A stretch of DNA of 64,000 nucleotides from Allodiplogaster sudhausi (taxonomy: Eukaryota; Nematoda; Chromadorea; Rhabditida; Diplogasteridae): assembly GCA_945643635.1 (NCBI GenBank), contig CALZFC010000145.1:186001-250000 (forward strand). Direction: 5' to 3'. Each line of letters begins with the position of its first letter. Position 1 is the first letter of the stretch. Shown here in pieces: positions 59,204-64,000 of the stretch. Position numbers and translations under genes: made by a program. Under the pieces are notes generated by a model. That model made no database searches, had not been told where the DNA came from, and saw only the letters and a program-made list of their open reading frames with translations.

Positions 59204-59262
<59 letters not shown>

Positions 59263-61812
59263 ATATGTATATATAACGCCAGCAACCGGCTGCCCTGGCG
59301 CGTACGAGCCGTGGATCGGCGGTCGTTGCATGCGTTTCACCCCCTTCGCGCAGTCGCAGCCGTACCTCCGAGTCAACTGCCGCACTGACGGCGGCGAACT
59401 CGTCTCGATTCACTCTGCTGAAGTACATATGTATCAAATGAGATGATTTTCACCATTATTTTACAACTATTTTAATAAACGTCGAAAATATCGAAAATAA
59501 AAGGCAACATTTTTTTTACAAGCCATAAACTCTTTGACATTTATTTAACGCTTGAAGTGGACGCGTATTCTATGCAGGAAAACGAGCAAATTCGCCTCTT
59601 GATCCCTGCTGAGTATGACTTTGTTTCGATCGGCCTCGCATGCAATGAAACCTCCTCGTCGTTCTTCTGGGTCGACGGCTCGACCATCGACTACTCCAAC
59701 GGATTCAGTAACTCAGCTGTTCAAAGAGACTCAAAATATTTATTTTTATTCTGGTATTTTTACAAATCCTCTCTACTCGCGATGAACCGTCTTTTTTTAA
59801 ACCGCATTTTTTTTTATTCGCACATTACAGAAGCGAAATGCACGAGCGCCGACATCAGCGTTATGATGAGAAAGAAGGATGGCGAGTGGATTCTCAAGAC
59901 GAACACTGATTCGTATAAGGGTATCTGCTCTCTTCGACAGCGTAACAGTCAGTCGGATTCAACTTCTATCATGGAGAAAAGTTATTGGACTCAGCTAGGA
60001 AATTGTGTGAGATCAATCAATAATCGAAAAAGAAAAATGGATCGATAATTATGAGAAGCCATTTGCATGTTGTTCTTCTTCAGATGTCGCGTGCAATGAC
60101 TACGAAGAGATTGAGGGATCATTGACGTGTGTTTCGCTGCACACTGATAAGGTACAATCTTCAGACATAAATGCATGTATTTTTTATGCAAATTAATGAT
60201 CTTCCTCCTTTCATATTTATCTTTCTAACACGTAGTATTTGTTCATTGATCGTCATCAAGATAAATTCTGATATGACCCTGCAAGTGATTATGCGAGCTT
60301 ATGGTAAAGTGTAATTCCGCGACCTACTTGCAAGGCCTCTTGGATCAAAGCCGAGCAAGCATGCGAACGCGAGGCGGCGAATCTCGTCTCCATTCATGAC
60401 GTTGAGGTAGGCGGCGCATTATATTGCGTCTTTTAAATACATGCTTGATTTTAGCAATTATAAAATTATATTAATGGGAAAATCGAAAAAAATATATTTA
60501 AAAAATGAATTGCCACAAAAAAATTTTCTCTTCTACCAGACGAACAACCACGTTACGGCGAGGGCAAAGCAGCTTGGCCTGCTCTCCGGCATTCACATTG
60601 GCCTTCAGACAAACTCGAGTGACAAGGAGATGGCATGGAGTGACGGCAGCAACTTCACATTCAACAGCTTTGCTAAGGGTAACAGATGAGGGTTTCAAAG
60701 GGTCTCTAATTGTTTCTTGGGAAGAATGGTCCTTTGATTGCTCTCAATTTACTTCTTCTCTTGCTTTCCAGGCTTCCCCAATGACATCTTTGGCCATTGC
60801 ACGGCTATCCAGACGAATTCGCATGCTGGCGAGTGGCTCAGCAACGCGTGCGACAGCAGCAATCTTCCCTATGCATGCGGACGGCCCGGTTAGTGTCGGT
60901 TGTTATATGTAGGGATATATAATAATTATTATTATAATTATAATAATTATTATTATACAAAAAGTTGTTTTTGCTTCATAATTTTTACTTATAATAAAAA
61001 ACCTACGCCAGCATACGACATCGACCACCCGATTTCGCCAGATGGCTGCCCGGAGAGCCCGTACTATTTCAATGCTGATACCGTATGTGCTTGCTGCAGA
61101 AGCTTGAAATATTTTTTTAATTATATGCAAATTACCATCCATAATAAACATTTATGTATTCTACACTCTCTATCAGAGTGAAAGCAGATCTCTTTCTCCA
61201 TCTCTCGGTTTCCATCTATTTCTCTTTCTTTTCTCTCTCTCTCACTCCTTCGCTTTCCTTCTCTCCCTCCATCCGTCTCTCTCTAACTGTCTCGCTCTCC
61301 ATCTCTCCCCCCATCGCTCTCTCTCCTGTCTCGCTTTCCCTCCCTCGTTCTCCATCTAACCTCCCTCGCTCTCTCTCTCTTTCTCTCTCTCTCTCTCCAT
61401 CCAGGTATACTCCCCCTCGTACCCTGGCTCTCCGAATGCCACGTCGTGTGACTACTTCCTTGCCGTTGAAAAGGGCAGCCATGTCAGGGTGACCATCGAC
61501 GACCTCAGCCTCAACGTCTGCTGCGACAAGCTCGAGCTGTTCGAGGGCGCCTTGGGCGGCGCTCTCATTGCAATGTTAGTCAATTTGTGAGAAGCTTGTA
61601 GTTAAAAGGAAAAAGTTTATTTTATTTATTTTCAATTATTGAATAATGAAATAGGCTTGTCTTCTGAAAGAGACGCATTCTGCAGCCTGACCGGAGAGTC
61701 TCCGACCGGCCAGCGATTCTACACTTCCTCCTCGAATATCATGCGTCTGTCGCTCACGTCCACCGATGGCCGAAGTGTGCGCGGTTTCCGCGCGAGCTTC
61801 GAGAAGTTATAA
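59105..61812 (+). CDS. C-type lectin-like protein: two CTLDs plus CUB domain
   Basis: Eleven exons: 59105-59153, 59283-59422, 59578-59707, 59831-59920, 60084-60151, 60335-60406, 60540-60678, 60772-60888, 61012-61082, 61405-61574, 61686-61812; 1173 nt, 390 aa. It is a predicted secreted recognition protein of the nematode CLEC class. Signal peptide residues 1-17. CTLD 1 has CPGAYEPWIGGRCMRF, GGELVSIHSAE, VSIGLAC and FFWVDGST. CTLD 2 has CNDYEEI, ACEREAANLVSIHDVE, IHIGLQTN, AWSDGSNFTF and GEWLSNACDSSNLPYAC. The CUB domain has YSPSYPGSPNATSCDYFL, VCCDKLELFEG and SFEKL at the end. No EPN or QPD sugar-binding motif is visible, so Ca-dependent sugar binding is doubtful. An alternative Met lies at 59108. 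Intron 1 carries a TA repeat and the intron before the CUB domain a CT tract. Confidence 0.9.
59202..59262. repeat. (TA)n microsatellite in CLEC intron 1
   Basis: About 30 TA units, with one G interruption, ending 20 bases before the exon 2 acceptor. Confidence 0.9.
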
Positions 61813-61832
61813 GACTCTATCTTGTATGCATG

Positions 61833-61838
61833 AATAAA
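61833..61838 (+). terminator. poly(A) signal of the CTLD-CUB gene
   Basis: AATAAA about 20 bases after the stop codon, a typical position for nematode 3' ends. Confidence 0.5.
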
Positions 61839-62801
61839 TTCGTTCTAAGTTATTATAACGAAAATGGCAAGAACGAATGGACAAAAAAAGAAGAATAAGA
61901 ATAATACAGTAATTGACGGTGAAGAGACAATTCCCGGTTGATGTCGAATATATAGGTGCATAATTTACATATTCCGTAATGGAAACAGCTCGTAAGACGT
62001 CATAATTATGGCATTGGGTGCCAGGATGATATCTCTCTTCCAACATTAAAGGAGGCGAAAACTCAATTTTTTTGCTATGAGGATGATTCTGTGAATATAT
62101 CCAGATTGAGCTTGCGAAAGCATCAGCAAAAATTCAATTTACTAAACTAAAAGTTAGAGGAGTAATTTGCATCTGAAAAGAGTCGCCTGATCATGAGGGA
62201 AATATTAGTGATTATACAGAACTTTAAATTTAACATTAGTCCCCTGACCAAATTACGGCCAAATAGGTTTGACGAGAATATCATGACCGAAAAACGTGAA
62301 ATTTCGTCGTTCGGCCGTAAAATATATACCGGAATATTCATGATTCACCAAACGGACGCAAACCGCCAATTTTAAATCGCCGAATAAAACGCATGTTTTA
62401 CGAGAAAAGGTTTCGAAGCAAGGATCTTGGCAAATTGCCAGGATTACGTTGCCAAAATGTATCGTACTATAAGATCGGCCATTTCGTGCTAGGAGTATCC
62501 GAGTTTAAGCCTCCTTTAATTCTTGTGTCACAGGACCAAGGAATGCACGAACTTTCTCAAAGTAAAGAATGCGAATTAATACTGTTGCAGCGCAAGACAA
62601 AACGGATAATTGTCGAGCTGAGTTCAAAGAAAGGAACTCAGAACCTGTTCTCATAAACAGCACAATGCACAATTAAAATCGTGAAGAAAAATACGGACAA
62701 ATGAAACATTTGGTAATTGTTATTTAAAAAAAAAAACCTGAAAAAAAATCTACAGGGGTAGTGGAAAATAACGGCTCCATCGATAAGATCTCCCCTCCTC
62801 T
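61839..62801. other. intergenic; one unexplained 87-codon frame
   Basis: A plus-strand frame at 62393-62656 (starts MFYEKRFRSKDLGKLPG) has a balanced residue mix but no recognised family and no splice context. I leave it as a possible small gene or chance. Nothing else seen. Confidence 0.3.
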
Positions 62802-62918
62802 TCACACCATGGAAGTCCGGTTCTTCAGTGGTTGCAGTAGATCCTTACGCTTGTACTCGTAGATGCGGTAGGCGGTGGCTTTCTGATGGTGAGAAGCGGT
62901 ACAGAGATGGTTGTAGGG

Positions 62919-62960
<42 letters not shown>

Positions 62961-63028
62961 AGAGAGAGAAGAGGGGCAGAACTGAAAGAGAAAGAAGGGA
63001 GATTGAGAGAGATATGGAGAGAGGGAGA

Positions 63029-63060
<32 letters not shown>

Positions 63061-63077
63061 GATGGGAGAGAGAGAGA

Positions 63078-63119
<42 letters not shown>

Positions 63120-64000
63120 CCACCTCAATAGGGGTGACTGCAGCCGCAACGACGCACTTCCACGATTCTGGCTCCTGGCAGCCAATTCGGTAACTGGGCG
63201 CCATCACTGCCTGGAAGCATGCAAATATGTCATACACCTTTTGAATAACAAAATTGGCTTAAACTCTAAAACTTGTGGGACAAAAATTATGTTTAAATAA
63301 AGAAAAAAAAAAGGATTCTGGAAGACAAACCGAGACAAAGTCCCGACTCGGCCAGATCCATCGGGTTTCCATGAAAGTTGACTCGGCTGCAGAAGATGCG
63401 ACGATCATGGAAGAAATCCGAGCGGAGTTCAACCTCGATTCAAAAATCTGTTCAGTCTTATTCACTCACAATCAGGGCTCATTATGAGCGTAAACATTTT
63501 AGATGGGTGCAGAAAAGACGAAAAGAAACTCCGTTAAATTATTGACAACAAGCATAATGAATTCCCATCACAAAAAAAAAGAAAATTTTGTCATATCTAC
63601 AAGTTCAACACAAGTACAGCCTGCGATCTTTATAAATTATTCTCAAGTTAAATAATTTTTGGCTAGCATTTAATTATGAAAATAAATTCTTACCGTATCA
63701 ATGTCAAGAATGTTCACAATATGCAGGCCATCAAGTCGCTCGACCCTCCTCGGCCAGTAGCCATTTGGAAATTCTTCCTAAAGCACATCCTCATTTTGAT
63801 TTCGAACTAATTTTAGTTAAGCCCCAAAACATGTGCATGATGATTCACATAATATTTATAATGTAGCAAAATTTTCGCTTGTCAGTGATAATTTTATCAA
63901 GACCCTTTTGTAATGTTTTGTTTAAGAAACAAAAACAGAAAGTCGCTAACCTTCCCTGGGTCGATGGTGAAGAGAGAAGCGTCCTTGAGGCGCCAGCCAC
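62802..64000 (-). CDS. 3' part of an unidentified gene, cut by the window edge
   Basis: Supported exons, coding order: 63951-64000 (ends LKDASLFTIDPGK), 63694-63777 (EEFPNGYWPRRVERLDG to LDIDT), 63331-63433 (VELRSDFFHDRRIFCSRVNF to SGLCL) and 63125-63210. These join in phase, and the last then ends GCSHPY with a stop at 63125. Alternatively 63124-63210 read in another phase (MAPSYRIGCQEPESWKC) splices to 62802-62882 (YRIYEYKRKDLLQPL, stop). The phases favour the first reading, but the splice-flanked second one is also open, so the 3' end is unsettled. I do not recognise the family. A GA microsatellite occupies 62917-63116. Confidence 0.5.
62917..63116. repeat. GA microsatellite tract
   Basis: About 200 bp of GAGAGA with a few interruptions, between the two last possible exons of the minus-strand gene. 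Confidence 0.9.

Overview
The window is nuclear DNA from a nematode. Genes are split into many short exons with TTTTCAG-type acceptors, and several introns use GC instead of GT donors. The families present are UDP-glucuronosyltransferases, a two-lectin-plus-CUB protein, an SXP/RAL-2 (DUF148) protein, a G-protein alpha subunit and an elongin C homologue. Long CT/GA microsatellites and TACATATGTA-type motifs occur throughout. I cannot name the species. No rRNA, intact tRNA, CRISPR or prokaryotic feature was seen.

Layout: UGT-A (1109-4518, minus) is flanked by a direct repeat that carries a 1-kb foldback transposon. UGT-B (7445-15347, minus) is of another subfamily, has Gln where the catalytic His is expected, and carries a 68-copy 24-bp minisatellite in one intron. 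A largely gene-poor stretch (15.3-21.2 kb) precedes a divergent G-alpha gene (21282-24262, plus). The stretch 24.9-28.7 kb is a patchwork of duplicated sequence and small inverted-repeat elements with one truncated UGT exon. Four tandem plus-strand UGT genes follow: C 28703-31877, D 33432-39124, E 40094-43193, F 44783-48240. All share one 12-exon plan with UGT-A. F is a chimera with a broken 3' end fused to a reversed orphan UGT exon 1. Then come an unrecognised helical protein gene (49760-52251, minus), an elongin C homologue (53398-54013, plus), a 480-bp CT tract, an SXP/RAL-2 gene (55522-56880, minus), a CTLD-CTLD-CUB gene (59105-61812, plus) and the 3' part of an unidentified gene (to 64000, minus).

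The UGTs are predicted type I ER-membrane enzymes that conjugate lipophilic compounds with UDP-sugars; the cluster looks like an expanding detoxification array. Exon structures of all complete models were built by hand; in each, the exon lengths sum to a multiple of three with consistent phases. The most unusual feature is a set of small inverted-repeat elements whose ends all carry TTTAAA. They insert into each other's ends and make up almost the whole of UGT-D intron 2. One of them ends about 8 bp before the start codons of UGT-C and UGT-F.
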